A stretch of 64,000 bases of DNA from Streptomyces sp. NBC_00820 (GTDB lineage Bacteria > Actinomycetota > Actinomycetes > Streptomycetales > Streptomycetaceae), in assembly GCF_036347055.1 (NCBI RefSeq), contig NZ_CP108882.1, forward strand, positions 2,555,001-2,619,000, in the 5' to 3' direction. The translations under genes and the position numbers were made by a program. Positions 8,537 to 16,380 of this stretch are shown in pieces. Below the pieces are notes generated by a model, which did not search any database, was not told the DNA's origin, and saw only the letters and a list, made by a program, of their open reading frames with translations. Position 1 is the stretch's first letter, and each line of letters begins with the position of its first letter.

Positions 8537-9913
8537 CTACAGCACCGGAAGATTCTTCCGCAGCTCGAACGCCGTGACCTCGGACCGGTACTCGTTCCAT
8601 TCCGCGCGCTTGTTGCGGAGGAAGAAGTCGAAGACGTGCTCGCCGAGGGTCTCGGCGACGAGGTCGCTGCGTTCCATGAGGGTGAGGGCCTCGCCGAGGT
8701 TCTGCGGGAGGGGTTCGATGCCCATCGCGCGGCGTTCGGCGTCGGAGAGGGCCCAGACGTCGTCCTCGGCGCCCGGCGGGAGCTCGTAGCCCTCCTCGAT
8801 GCCCTTGAGGCCGGCGGCGAGGAGGACGGCGTAGGAGAGGTAGGGGTTCGCGCCCGAGTCGAGGGAGCGGACCTCCACGCGGGCGGAGCCGGTCTTGCCG
8901 GGCTTGTACATGGGGACGCGGACGAGGGCGCTGCGGTTGTTGTGGCCCCAGCAGATGTAGGAGGGGGCCTCGCCGCCGGCGCCGGCGGTGCGCTCGGAGC
9001 CGCCCCAGATGCGCTTGTAGGAGTTCACCCACTGGTTGGTGACCGCGGAGATCTCCGCCGCGTGCCTGAGCAGGCCGGCGATGAAGGAGCGGCCGACCTT
9101 GGAGAGCTGGAACTCGGCGCCGGACTCGTAGAACGCGTTGCGGTCGCCCTCGAAGAGGGAGAGGTGGGTGTGCATGCCGGAGCCGGGGTGCTCGGAGAAC
9201 GGCTTCGGCATGAACGTCGCGTGCACGCCCTGCTCCAGCGCGACCTGCTTCATGACCAGGCGGAACGTCATGATGTTGTCGGCCGTGGAGAGCGCGTCGG
9301 CATAGCGCAGGTCGATCTCCTGCTGGCCCGGGGCGCCCTCGTGGTGGGAGAACTCCACCGAGATGCCCATCGACTCCAGCATGGTGATCGCCTGGCGGCG
9401 GAAGTCCATGCCGATGCTGGTGGGCGTGTGGTCGAAGTAGCCGGAGTTGTCGGCCGGGATCGGGCGGGAGCCGTCCAGCGGGCGGTCCTTCAGCAGGAAG
9501 AACTCGATCTCCGGGTGGGTGTAGAAGGTGAAACCCAGGTCGGAGGTGCGGGCCAGGGCGCGCTTGAGGACGTAGCGGGGGTCGGCGAAGGACGGCGAGC
9601 CGTCGGGCATGAGGATGTCGCAGAACATGCGGGCGGTGCCGGGGGTCTCCGCGCGCCAGGGCAGCATCTGGAAGGTGGACGGGTCCGGCTTGGCGATCAT
9701 GTCGGACTCGTAGACCCGGGCGAAGCCCTCGATGGCGGAGCCGTCGAAGCCGATGCCCTCGTCGAAGGCCTGCTCCAGTTCGGCGGGGGCCACGGCGACG
9801 GACTTGAGGAAGCCCAGCACGTCCGTGAACCACAGCCGTACGAACCGGATGTCGCGCTCCTCCAATGTCCGGAGCACGAACTCCTGCTGCTTGTCCATCT
9901 TCCGCTTCCCCAT
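8537..9913 (-). CDS. glnA2: Glutamine-synthetase-family ligase, GlnA2 type (probable gamma-glutamylpolyamine synthetase)
   Basis: 458 residues with the full type I GS fold: beta-grasp N-terminus ending in GIGFDGSAIEGF, then EIEFFLLKD (glutamate/metal site), SHHEGAPGQQEIDLR, the HTHLSLF ammonia/glutamate block, and an RVEVRSLDSGANPYLSYAVLLAA C-terminal block (arginine in ATP and glutamate binding). It closely resembles what I remember of S. coelicolor GlnA2 (SCO2241), a GS-like enzyme linked to polyamine glutamylation rather than ammonia assimilation; that specific role is transferred, not seen. The usual adenylylation motif NLYDLP is replaced by EGYELPP, so control by GlnE is doubtful. An alternative start is ATG 9898 (MDKQQEF). 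Confidence 0.93.
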   Translation of the reverse strand: MGKRKMDKQQEFVLRTLEERDIRFVRLWFTDVLGFLKSVAVAPAELEQAFDEGIGFDGSAIEGFARVYESDMIAKPDPSTFQMLPWRAETPGTARMFCDILMPDGSPSFADPRYVLKRALARTSDLGFTFYTHPEIEFFLLKDRPLDGSRPIPADNSGYFDHTPTSIGMDFRRQAITMLESMGISVEFSHHEGAPGQQEIDLRYADALSTADNIMTFRLVMKQVALEQGVHATFMPKPFSEHPGSGMHTHLSLFEGDRNAFYESGAEFQLSKVGRSFIAGLLRHAAEISAVTNQWVNSYKRIWGGSERTAGAGGEAPSYICWGHNNRSALVRVPMYKPGKTGSARVEVRSLDSGANPYLSYAVLLAAGLKGIEEGYELPPGAEDDVWALSDAERRAMGIEPLPQNLGEALTLMERSDLVAETLGEHVFDFFLRNKRAEWNEYRSEVTAFELRKNLPVL

Positions 9914-10101
9914 CCTTGCTGGTCAGGCCGCCTGTTCCCCAATGCCGCGGAAGGCGGTCGGGCACCTGAGCATCCCACCACAACACCGTTTCGTGCGCGT
10001 TGCGGACCATGATCGGCCGGGCATCCCCGGCCTGAACGCCTTCCGTACGGCAGGTGTACCGCCCTCCCGCCCATCTTGCCTGCTCCGGCCGGTATCCGTA
10101 A

Positions 10102-10200
10102 TGGACGGCCCCTTCGGCGTCGTGGACAGCCCCTTCGCCGTCGCGGACAGCCCCTCGCCGTCGTCGACGGCCCCTTCGCCGTCGCGGACAGCCCGCTTCG
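10102..10200. repeat. About five 21-bp imperfect tandem repeats upstream of hmp
   Basis: The unit GGACAGCCCCTTCGCCGTCGC recurs about five times with substitutions between 10102 and 10200. It lies in the 374-bp divergent gap 9914-10287 between the GS-family gene and hmp. The repeat ends just before the NsrR-type palindrome. No gene is seen in the gap. Confidence 0.85.
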
Positions 10201-10224
10201 TCCGGGAGCGAGACCGCGGCCTTT

Positions 10225-10247
10225 AATTTGCATCTCAGATGCATATT
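10225..10247. promoter_or_regulatory. NsrR-type operator in the hmp promoter
   Basis: The 23 bases have the 11-1-11 NsrR layout: left arm AATTTGCATCT, one C, right arm AGATGCATATT. The right arm's complement AATATGCATCT matches the left arm at 10 of 11 positions. It sits 41 bases before the hmp ATG, where a repressor would block transcription, and the NsrR gene is the convergent neighbour. The AT-rich block stands out against the GC-rich flanks. Confidence 0.85.
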
Positions 10248-10287
10248 TTCGTACGGTGCCCCTCAGCCAAGCCGTGAGGAGTCCCCG

Positions 10288-11472
10288 ATGCTCACCGAGC
10301 AGTCCGCAGCCACCGTCCGTGCCACCCTCCCCGCCGTCGGTGCCGCCATCGGAGAGATCACCGAGCGCTTCTACGCCCGGCTCTTCGCCGCCCACCCCGA
10401 ACTGCTGCGCGATCTGTTCAACCGCGGCAACCAGGCCTCCGGCGTCCAGAAGCAGGCTCTCGCCGGTTCCATCGCCGCCTTCGCCACGCATCTGCTGGAG
10501 CACCCGGAGCGGCGGCCCGACGCCATGCTGGGCCGCATCGCCCACAAGCACGCCTCTCTCGGCATCGCGCCGGAGCAGTACGGCGTCGTCCACGAGCACC
10601 TCTTCGCCGCCATCGCCGAGGTCCTCGGCGAGGCCGTCACGCCCGAGGTCGCGGCCGCCTGGGACGAGGTCTACTGGCTGATGGCGAACGCGCTCATCGC
10701 CATCGAGAAGCGCCTGTACGAGGAGAGCGGCGAAGGCGCCCCGCGGCGGTGGGAGGTCGTCGAGCGGATCACCGAGACCGCGGACGTCGTGACCTTCCGG
10801 CTGCGGCCGGTGGACGGCGGCCCGGTCCGCGCCTTCCGCGCCGGCCAGTACGTCTCCGTGTACGTCCCGCTGCCGGACGGCGCCCGCCAGATACGGCAGT
10901 ACAGCCTCTCCGGCGCACCGGGCGACGAGCTCCGCCAGTTCAGCGTCAAGCGTGTGCACGGCGGCACGGCACCCGACGGCGAGGTCTCGAACCACCTGCA
11001 CGCACAGGTGCGCGAGGGCAATGTCCTCGAGATGTCCGAGCCGTACGGCGACCTGGTCCTCGACGGCGCCGACGACAGGCCCCTCCTTCTCGCCTCCGCC
11101 GGCATCGGCGTGACCCCGATGGTGGCAATGCTCGCCTCACTGGCCGCCGAGGGCCACCGCGCGCCGGTCACGGTCGTGCACGGCGACCGCTCCCCCGCCG
11201 TCCACGCCCTGCGCGCCGACCACGAGGCGTGCACGGCGCAGCTCCCGGACGCGTCCGCGCACTTCTTCTACGAGCGCGACGCCGAGTCCGCCGCCCGCAC
11301 CGGCCGGGTCGACCTGTCCGGCATCGACGTGGCGCCGGGCACGCGCGCGTACCTGTGCGGCCCGCTGCCCTTCATGCGCGCGGTCCGCGCCCAGCTGCTC
11401 GACAAGGGCGTGGCCCCGGCCGACGTGCACTACGAGGTGTTCGGGCCGGACCTCTGGCGGGGACAGGACTGA
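10288..11472 (+). CDS. hmp: Flavohaemoglobin nitric oxide dioxygenase
   Basis: 394 residues with the three Hmp modules in order. The globin domain (about 1-140) has FNRGNQ at the distal pocket and the proximal-His segment AHKHASLGI. An FAD-binding domain contains FRAGQYVSVYVPLPDG and RQYSLSG. The NAD-binding domain has SAGIGVTPMVAML and ends in YLCGPLPFM and VHYEVFGPDLW. It oxidises NO to nitrate with O2 and NAD(P)H in the cytoplasm. ATG 10288 follows a GAGGAG site with 6-base spacing. The palindromic operator directly upstream and the adjacent NsrR gene indicate NO-responsive repression. Confidence 0.96.
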   Translation: MLTEQSAATVRATLPAVGAAIGEITERFYARLFAAHPELLRDLFNRGNQASGVQKQALAGSIAAFATHLLEHPERRPDAMLGRIAHKHASLGIAPEQYGVVHEHLFAAIAEVLGEAVTPEVAAAWDEVYWLMANALIAIEKRLYEESGEGAPRRWEVVERITETADVVTFRLRPVDGGPVRAFRAGQYVSVYVPLPDGARQIRQYSLSGAPGDELRQFSVKRVHGGTAPDGEVSNHLHAQVREGNVLEMSEPYGDLVLDGADDRPLLLASAGIGVTPMVAMLASLAAEGHRAPVTVVHGDRSPAVHALRADHEACTAQLPDASAHFFYERDAESAARTGRVDLSGIDVAPGTRAYLCGPLPFMRAVRAQLLDKGVAPADVHYEVFGPDLWRGQD

Positions 11473-11483
11473 GCCGGGCGGGG

Positions 11484-11510
11484 TCCGGGACGGAACCGGG
11501 AAGTCCCGGA
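11484..11510. terminator. Stem-loop between convergent hmp and nsrR
   Basis: An 8-bp inverted repeat (TCCGGGAC near 11484 and GTCCCGGA ending 11510) lies in the 43-bp gap between the two convergent stop codons. It could end transcription from both sides. There is no T-run, as usual for Streptomyces stem-loops. Confidence 0.5.
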
Positions 11511-11515
11511 GCGGG

Positions 11516-11962
11516 TCAGGTGCTCTCCCCCGGCCCCCTGGAGATGCCCAGCAGCAGCGGTCCCGTCGGGTCCGCGACCACGTCCTGGACGGTCACCGGG
11601 TCGAGCGTCGCGAAGAAGGCCTCCTGGGCCCGGCGCAGGGCGCCGCGCAGGCGGCATCCCGTGTTGAGCGGGCACGGGGTGGCGCCCTCGCAGTCGACCA
11701 CGTCACCCTCGCCCTCGAAGGTGCGCACCACGGTGCCCACCGACGCCGTGCGCCCCCGCTCCGTGAGCGCGAGGCCTCCGCCCCGGCCGCGGCGGGCGTC
11801 GACCAGGCCCAGGTGCTGGAGTTCGGCGACGACCTTGGCGGCGTGGGTGTAGGGCACGTCCATGTCCGCCGCGACCTGCCGGGTCGTGGGGTTCGTACCG
11901 GCGGCGACGGCGAGGCGCATGAGGACGCGCAGGGCCAGGTCGGTGGAGCGCAGGAGCCGCAT
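11516..11962 (-). CDS. nsrR: Rrf2-family nitric-oxide-sensing repressor
   Basis: 148 residues from ATG 11962, the same length as I recall for S. coelicolor NsrR. The winged HTH is at the N-terminus (MRLLRSTDLALRVLM, then VPYTHAAKVVAELQHLGLV). Three cysteines for the [4Fe-4S] cluster lie at 91, 97 and 103 in CEGATPCP and the following GCRL, and Asp8, the reported fourth ligand, is present. NO damage to the cluster should lift repression of hmp. A longer start at 11986 exists, but 11962 gives the family-like N-terminus and leaves a possible operator immediately upstream (11978-12000), fitting autoregulation from a nearly leaderless message. Confidence 0.93.
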   Translation of the reverse strand: MRLLRSTDLALRVLMRLAVAAGTNPTTRQVAADMDVPYTHAAKVVAELQHLGLVDARRGRGGGLALTERGRTASVGTVVRTFEGEGDVVDCEGATPCPLNTGCRLRGALRRAQEAFFATLDPVTVQDVVADPTGPLLLGISRGPGEST

Positions 11963-11977
11963 ACCGCGAGGGTAGGT

Positions 11978-12000
11978 AATACGCATCCGGGGTTCAAATT
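11978..12000. promoter_or_regulatory. Possible second, degenerate NsrR-type operator upstream of nsrR
   Basis: The bases again fit 11-1-11 spacing: AATACGCATCC, one G, GGGTTCAAATT. The left half resembles the hmp operator half-site (AATxxGCATCx), while the other half is poor except for its outer AATT. It lies 16 bases upstream of the chosen nsrR start, so weak autoregulation is plausible. Confidence 0.5.
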
Positions 12001-12111
12001 ATCCGGGTGACCGGCTCGCCCTACGGAAGAACCGCCTTCCCCACTACGATCAGCGGGCCCCGTCGTTCACGCTTCGCCCCCCTTCCCCGGCTCCCCAGAA
12101 GGACACACGCC

Positions 12112-12822
12112 ATGGGTTCCGCCAACAACAACAGCAGCGCGGCGCGCAAGGCGCGCATCGAGGAGATGCGGCGCACCGATCGTGCCCGCGAGCGCCGCAA
12201 CCGGGTGCTCGCCATCGCCGCGAGCGTGGTGGTCGTGGCCGGTCTCGTCGTCGGCGGTGTGGTGCTCGTGCACGCGCAGTCCGACTCGTCCGCGCAGGAC
12301 GCGTCGGCCAAGAAGGACTCGGCGGCGAGCGGCGAGGCCAAGAACGCAGGGTCCTCCGGCGACTCCGGGCACTTCACCACGGGCAAGGACGGGGTGCGGG
12401 CCTGGTCCGGCAAGCTGTCGCGGACGCACGTCACGACCAAGGTGTCGTACCCGATGCACCCGCCGGTCGGCGGCAACCACAACCCGGTGTGGCTCGACTG
12501 CAACGGCGACGTCTACACCGGGCCGGTGCGGGACGAGAACGCGGTGCACGCGCTGGAGCACGGCGCGGTCTGGGTGACGTACACGGACAAGGCGAAGAAG
12601 GCCGACGTCGACGCGCTCTCCGCCAGGGTGAAGCAGACGCCGTACTCGCTGATGAGCCCGTACGAGAACCAGGACGCCCCGCTGGTCCTGTCGGCCTGGG
12701 GCCACCAGGTGACGGTGAAGAGCGCGAGCGACCCGGAGGTGGGCAGGTTCTTCGCCGCCTACGTGCAGGGGAAGCAGACGCCGGAGCCGGGCGCCTCGTG
12801 CACCGGCGGGGTCATGAAGTGA
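12112..12822 (+). CDS. DUF3105 membrane-anchored extracytoplasmic protein
   Basis: 236 residues. A charged cytoplasmic N-terminus precedes one transmembrane helix (about 36-58, VLAIAASVVVVAGLVVGGVV) and a low-complexity linker. The DUF3105 domain follows, with MHPPVGGNHNPVWLDCNGDVY, NAVHALEHGAVWVTY and the terminal ASCTGG; the conserved His and Cys residues suggest metal binding. ATG 12112 has an AAGGA site upstream. The next gene (DUF305) starts inside its stop (GTGA), so the two are translationally coupled. DUF3105 and DUF305 pairs are common in actinobacteria and are often suspected in copper or other metal handling; that role is inference. Confidence 0.88.
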   Translation: MGSANNNSSAARKARIEEMRRTDRARERRNRVLAIAASVVVVAGLVVGGVVLVHAQSDSSAQDASAKKDSAASGEAKNAGSSGDSGHFTTGKDGVRAWSGKLSRTHVTTKVSYPMHPPVGGNHNPVWLDCNGDVYTGPVRDENAVHALEHGAVWVTYTDKAKKADVDALSARVKQTPYSLMSPYENQDAPLVLSAWGHQVTVKSASDPEVGRFFAAYVQGKQTPEPGASCTGGVMK

Positions 12823-13466
12823 GGCGGCGGCACATCGGCTGGGCGGCGGGAGCCGCGGCGGCGGTGCTCGTCGCGGCGGGCACGATCACCTACGCGGTCG
12901 CCGAGGACACCGGCGCACCGGCCGCGGGGGCGCCGGCCGTGAGGACGCCCGCCGCGGAGTCCGCGGACGCCGGGTTCGCGCGGGACATGGCCGTCCATCA
13001 CCAGCAGGCCGTGGAGATGTCGTACATCGTGCGGGACCGCACGAAGAACGAGGAGGTGCGGCGGCTCGCCTACGACATCGCGCAGACGCAGGCCAACCAG
13101 CGCGGCATGCTGCTGGGCTGGCTCGACCTGTGGGAGCTGCCGAAGGTGTCGGAGAAGGGGCCGATGGCGTGGATGGGCATGGGGGACATGCCGCCCGGCC
13201 AGGACGGTGCGCTGATGCCGGGCATGGCCACCGACACCGATCTGCGCAAGCTCCAGTCCCTGAGCGGGAAGCGGGCGGAGATCCTGTACCTGCGGCTCAT
13301 GACGGAGCACCACAAGGGCGGCATCCACATGGCGGAGGGCTGTGTCGCCCGGTGCACCGTCGGCGTGGAGAAGCGGCTCGCGCAGGGCATGGTCGACGCG
13401 CAGGCGTCGGAGATCGAGCTGATGGCCGGAATGCTCAAGGAGCGCGGCGCGCAAGCCAGTTCGTAA
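12819..13466 (+). CDS. DUF305 family secreted protein
   Basis: 215 residues from GTG 12819, overlapping the DUF3105 stop. An uncleaved anchor or signal peptide (WAAGAAAAVLVAAGTITYAVA) is followed by the DUF305 four-helix domain of ferritin-like look: DMAVHHQQAVEMSYIV near 50-65 and the second motif LMTEHHKGGIHMAEGC near 170, both rich in His and Met. A Met-rich loop (MAWMGMGDMPPG) sits between them. The residues suggest extracellular metal (copper) binding; no enzymatic activity is established for the family. Confidence 0.88.
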   Translation: MRRRHIGWAAGAAAAVLVAAGTITYAVAEDTGAPAAGAPAVRTPAAESADAGFARDMAVHHQQAVEMSYIVRDRTKNEEVRRLAYDIAQTQANQRGMLLGWLDLWELPKVSEKGPMAWMGMGDMPPGQDGALMPGMATDTDLRKLQSLSGKRAEILYLRLMTEHHKGGIHMAEGCVARCTVGVEKRLAQGMVDAQASEIELMAGMLKERGAQASS

Positions 13467-13675
13467 CACCGCCGTATGGATCAAATGCTCAAATCGCCCT
13501 GAACGGCGGTTCCTTGAGGTTCTCTTGACCTTCACGTTCCCCTGACATGAACGGTTCATCGTAAGAGTGGCCCCCATCGTGTGATCTCGTACCGGCCGAA
13601 ACCGCCGCGGGCCGGCGCGGACATCCGCGACGTAGCGACCACTACATGCATGCGAACCGCATCGCAGGGGGTTTT
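13467..13675. promoter_or_regulatory. Upstream region of the sedolisin gene, no gene seen
   Basis: A 209-bp gap on the plus strand that must hold the terminator of the DUF305 gene and the promoter of the peptidase. It is less GC-rich than its flanks. I cannot point to a convincing promoter box or operator. Confidence 0.4.
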
Positions 13676-15643
13676 ATGAGATCCAATCGCGCCAAGACGC
13701 GCGCCGGTGTGAGCATGGCGGCGACGCTGCCCATGATCGCCGGCGCGCTGGCGCTCGGCATACCCGCGGCCCACGCCGCGGGCACCCCGGCCCGTGACGC
13801 ACTGACGGGCACCAGGCCCGCGTGGGCCACGGCCAAGGCGGACAAGGGTGCCACCGCCGACAACGCCCAGGTCAAGGCCCGGGTCTACCTGGCCGGCCGG
13901 GACGCGGCCGGACTCACCGCCTACGCCAGGGCCGTGTCCGACCCCAGCTCGCCGCTGTACGGCAAGTACCTGAACGCCAAGCAGGCCCAGGCCCGCTTCG
14001 GGGCCACCAAGGCGCAGGTGGCCGCGGTGAAGTCCTGGCTGACGTCGGCCGGACTGAAGGTCACCCAGGTCACCGAGCACTACGTCGCCGTCTCCGGTGA
14101 CGTGGCGGCGGCCGAGAAGGCCTTCGGCACCCAACTGCACAACTTCGCCAAGGGCGCGAAGACCTACCGCGCGCCCTCGAAGACCGCGTCCGCGCCGGCC
14201 GGTCTCCAGGGCGCCGTCCTGACCGTCACCGGTCTGGACAACGCGCCGCACAAGTCGGACCACGACGAGCAGCTCCCGGGTCCGGGCGCCGTGTTCAAGA
14301 ACTCCGGGCCGTTCTCCTCGTACTACGGCTCGAAGACCGCGAGCACGCTGCCGGACGCGTACGGCGGGAAGATCCCGTACGCGATCAAGGGCTACACCGG
14401 CAAGCAGCTGCGCGCCGCCTACGGCGCCGGCTCCTACACCGGCAAGCACGTCCGCATCGCCATCACGGACGCCTTCGCCTCGCCGACCATCGCCTTCGAC
14501 GCGGGCAGGTACGCGAAGAAGAACGGTGACGCGGCCTGGAAGACCGGCCAGCTGCACCAGGTGCTGCCGGCCGACTACACGCACACCTCGGCCGACGAGT
14601 GCGACGCGTCCGGCTGGTACGGCGAGGAGACCCTCGACGTCGAGGCCGTGCACGCGGTGGCGCCGAACGCCGACGTCACGTACGTGGGCGCCGCCTCCTG
14701 CTTCGACGACGACCTGCTGGACTCGCTCAGCAAGATCGTCGACAACCACCTCGCCGACATCGTCTCCAACTCCTGGGGCGACATCGAGGCCAACCAGACG
14801 CCGGACCTCGCGGCCGCCTACGACCAGGTGTTCCAGTTCGGCGCGGTGCAGGGCATCGGCTTCTACTTCTCCTCCGGTGACAACGGCGACGAGGTGGCCA
14901 ACACCACCACGCCGGACCAGCCGGGTGTGAAGCAGGTCGACACCCCGGCCAACTCGGCGTGGGTGACCGCGGTCGGCGGCACCTCGCTGGCCGTCGGCAA
15001 GGGCGACAAGTACCAGTGGGAGACCGGCTGGGGCACCGAGAAGGCGACCCTGTCGGCCGACGGCAAGAGCTGGACGAACTTCCCCGGCGCCTTCACCTCG
15101 GGCGCGGGCGGCGGTACCAGCCGCACCGTGCGCGAGCCCGCGTACCAGAAGGGTGTCGTGCCGAAGGCGCTGGCCACGGCCAACAACGCCGCCGGCAACC
15201 GCGTCGTCCCGGACATCTCGGCCATCGCGGACCCGAACACCGGCTTCCTGGTCGGCCAGACCCAGACCTTCCCTGACGGCACCGAGCAGTACAGCGAGTA
15301 CCGCATCGGCGGCACCTCGCTGGCCGCCCCGGTGATCGCCGCGGTCCAGGCCCTGGCCCAGGAGGCGCGCGGCGGCAAGGCGATCGGCTTCGCCAACCCG
15401 TCGATCTACGCCAAGTACGGCAAGAAGGGCGTCTTCCACGACGTCACGGACCGCCCGACCGGTTCCGACCTGGCGGTGGCCCGTATCGACTTCGCCAACG
15501 GCGTCGACGCCGCCGACGGCACGCTGACCTCGGTCCGCAGCCTCGGCAAGGACAGCTCGCTGTCCGCGGTGAAGGGCTACGACGACGTCACCGGCGTGGG
15601 CACGCCCGCGAACGGCTACGTGCAGTCGTACAAGCGCCGCTGA
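13676..15643 (+). CDS. Secreted S53 family (sedolisin/kumamolisin-type) serine-carboxyl peptidase
   Basis: 655 residues. ATG 13676 follows a GGGGG site and begins a clean signal peptide (MRSNRAKTRAG, hydrophobic core, cleavage near AHA-AG). Residues about 45-190 are the pro-kumamolisin activation domain (ARVYLAGRDAAGLTAYARAV and SPLYGKYLNAKQAQARFG). The catalytic domain shows GEETLDVEAVH near 315-325 (catalytic Glu and Asp), and GGTSLAAPV near 544 holds the nucleophile Ser. A C-terminal calcium-site region follows (HDVTDRPTGSD and VTGVGTPANGY). It is an acid-acting exported endopeptidase, probably nutritional. It ends at a strong stem-loop terminator. Confidence 0.95.
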   Translation: MRSNRAKTRAGVSMAATLPMIAGALALGIPAAHAAGTPARDALTGTRPAWATAKADKGATADNAQVKARVYLAGRDAAGLTAYARAVSDPSSPLYGKYLNAKQAQARFGATKAQVAAVKSWLTSAGLKVTQVTEHYVAVSGDVAAAEKAFGTQLHNFAKGAKTYRAPSKTASAPAGLQGAVLTVTGLDNAPHKSDHDEQLPGPGAVFKNSGPFSSYYGSKTASTLPDAYGGKIPYAIKGYTGKQLRAAYGAGSYTGKHVRIAITDAFASPTIAFDAGRYAKKNGDAAWKTGQLHQVLPADYTHTSADECDASGWYGEETLDVEAVHAVAPNADVTYVGAASCFDDDLLDSLSKIVDNHLADIVSNSWGDIEANQTPDLAAAYDQVFQFGAVQGIGFYFSSGDNGDEVANTTTPDQPGVKQVDTPANSAWVTAVGGTSLAVGKGDKYQWETGWGTEKATLSADGKSWTNFPGAFTSGAGGGTSRTVREPAYQKGVVPKALATANNAAGNRVVPDISAIADPNTGFLVGQTQTFPDGTEQYSEYRIGGTSLAAPVIAAVQALAQEARGGKAIGFANPSIYAKYGKKGVFHDVTDRPTGSDLAVARIDFANGVDAADGTLTSVRSLGKDSSLSAVKGYDDVTGVGTPANGYVQSYKRR

Positions 15644-15660
15644 CGATCCCGCGCCGCTAA

Positions 15661-15699
15661 AAACACCCGCCCCCCTCGGTGAGGGGGCGGGTGTTTTTT
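15661..15699. terminator. Strong intrinsic terminator after the sedolisin gene
   Basis: An almost perfect stem (AAACACCCGCCCC on the left, GGGGCGGGTGTTT on the right, loop around CTCGGTGAG) is followed by a run of T's, with A's on the opposite side. It is therefore a textbook rho-independent terminator that could work in both directions. It is one of the few T-tracts in the window. Confidence 0.92.
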
Positions 15700-15811
15700 G
15701 CTTTCGACGGAACAGTCAATTCCGCGCGAGGTGGACGTCGATGTCGACCAGGTGCTGTGGTCGCGTTCCGGCACGCCTGCGGCGCCGACCACCATCCCTG
15801 ATCTTGCGTGG
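15698..15811 (+). pseudogene. 5' fragment of a gene split by the IS200/IS605 element
   Basis: The frame reads TEQSIPREVDVDVDQVLWSR and then SGTPAAPTTIPDLAW before entering the left end of the IS element. It joins logically with the sequence after the element (KWDLDGWMFHGTDK, 17618 onward), giving one continuous protein. No convincing start is seen: the frame opens inside the upstream terminator (TTG 15698), so the natural N-terminus, probably a signal peptide, is missing. I do not recognise the family beyond similarity in style to secreted Streptomyces proteins. Confidence 0.7.
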
Positions 15812-15900
15812 GTATCCCCGGCTTCAGCCGGGGAGGGAAACGCATCCTGGGGCCGGAGCCGCGCAGCGGCGGAGTCCGCTGCGCGGCTCCGGGGTGAGGG

Positions 15901-16329
15901 TCAGACGGGGCGTTTCTGGCCCTCGATGTACTGACGGATCACGGTGAGCGGTGCGCCGCCGCATGAGCCTGCGAAGTAGGAGCGGGACCAGAAGACCGAG
16001 CCCATGCCGATCCGGTTGATCCGGCCGGTGTACTCGGCCCGCAGGTAGCGGGAGCTGACGCCCTTGAGTGAGTTGATCAGCTTGGACAGGGCAACCTTCG
16101 GCGGATAGTGCACCAGCAGGTGTACGTGATCGGCCTCGCCGTTGAACTCCCGAAGCTCCACCTCGAACTTGCCGCACACCTCCCGCATGATCTCCTCGCA
16201 ACGCTTCAGCATCCCGTCATCGAAGACGCCACGCCGGTACTTCGTGACGAACACCAAATGAGCGTGCAGGTCGTATGCGACGTGTCGACCGGTACGGATA
16301 TCGGGGTTTGGATCCCAGCGTGGTGACAT
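15901..16329 (-). CDS. tnpA: IS200/IS605 family Y1 (HUH) transposase TnpA
   Basis: 142 residues, normal for the family. The N-terminal HLVFVTKYRRGVF is the standard opening. The HUH motif is in DHVHLLVHYPP near residues 67-77, and the catalytic tyrosine is in IRQYIEGQ near the C-terminus. The protein cuts and joins single-stranded DNA at the element's hairpin ends, inserting 3' to a short target sequence. It is divergent from tnpB with about 50 bp between starts. No frameshift or missing key residue is visible. Confidence 0.95.
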   Translation of the reverse strand: MSPRWDPNPDIRTGRHVAYDLHAHLVFVTKYRRGVFDDGMLKRCEEIMREVCGKFEVELREFNGEADHVHLLVHYPPKVALSKLINSLKGVSSRYLRAEYTGRINRIGMGSVFWSRSYFAGSCGGAPLTVIRQYIEGQKRPV

Positions 16330-16380
16330 ACTCCAAGCGTATTAGGATCGTGGAAGCTGACCAGGAAGGGGGTGGGCCGG

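Noticed and set aside
15698..15934. A 78-codon gene running from the terminator through the IS left end
   Set aside because: Its first part belongs to the split host gene and its second part reads into the IS hairpin; it is not a single gene.
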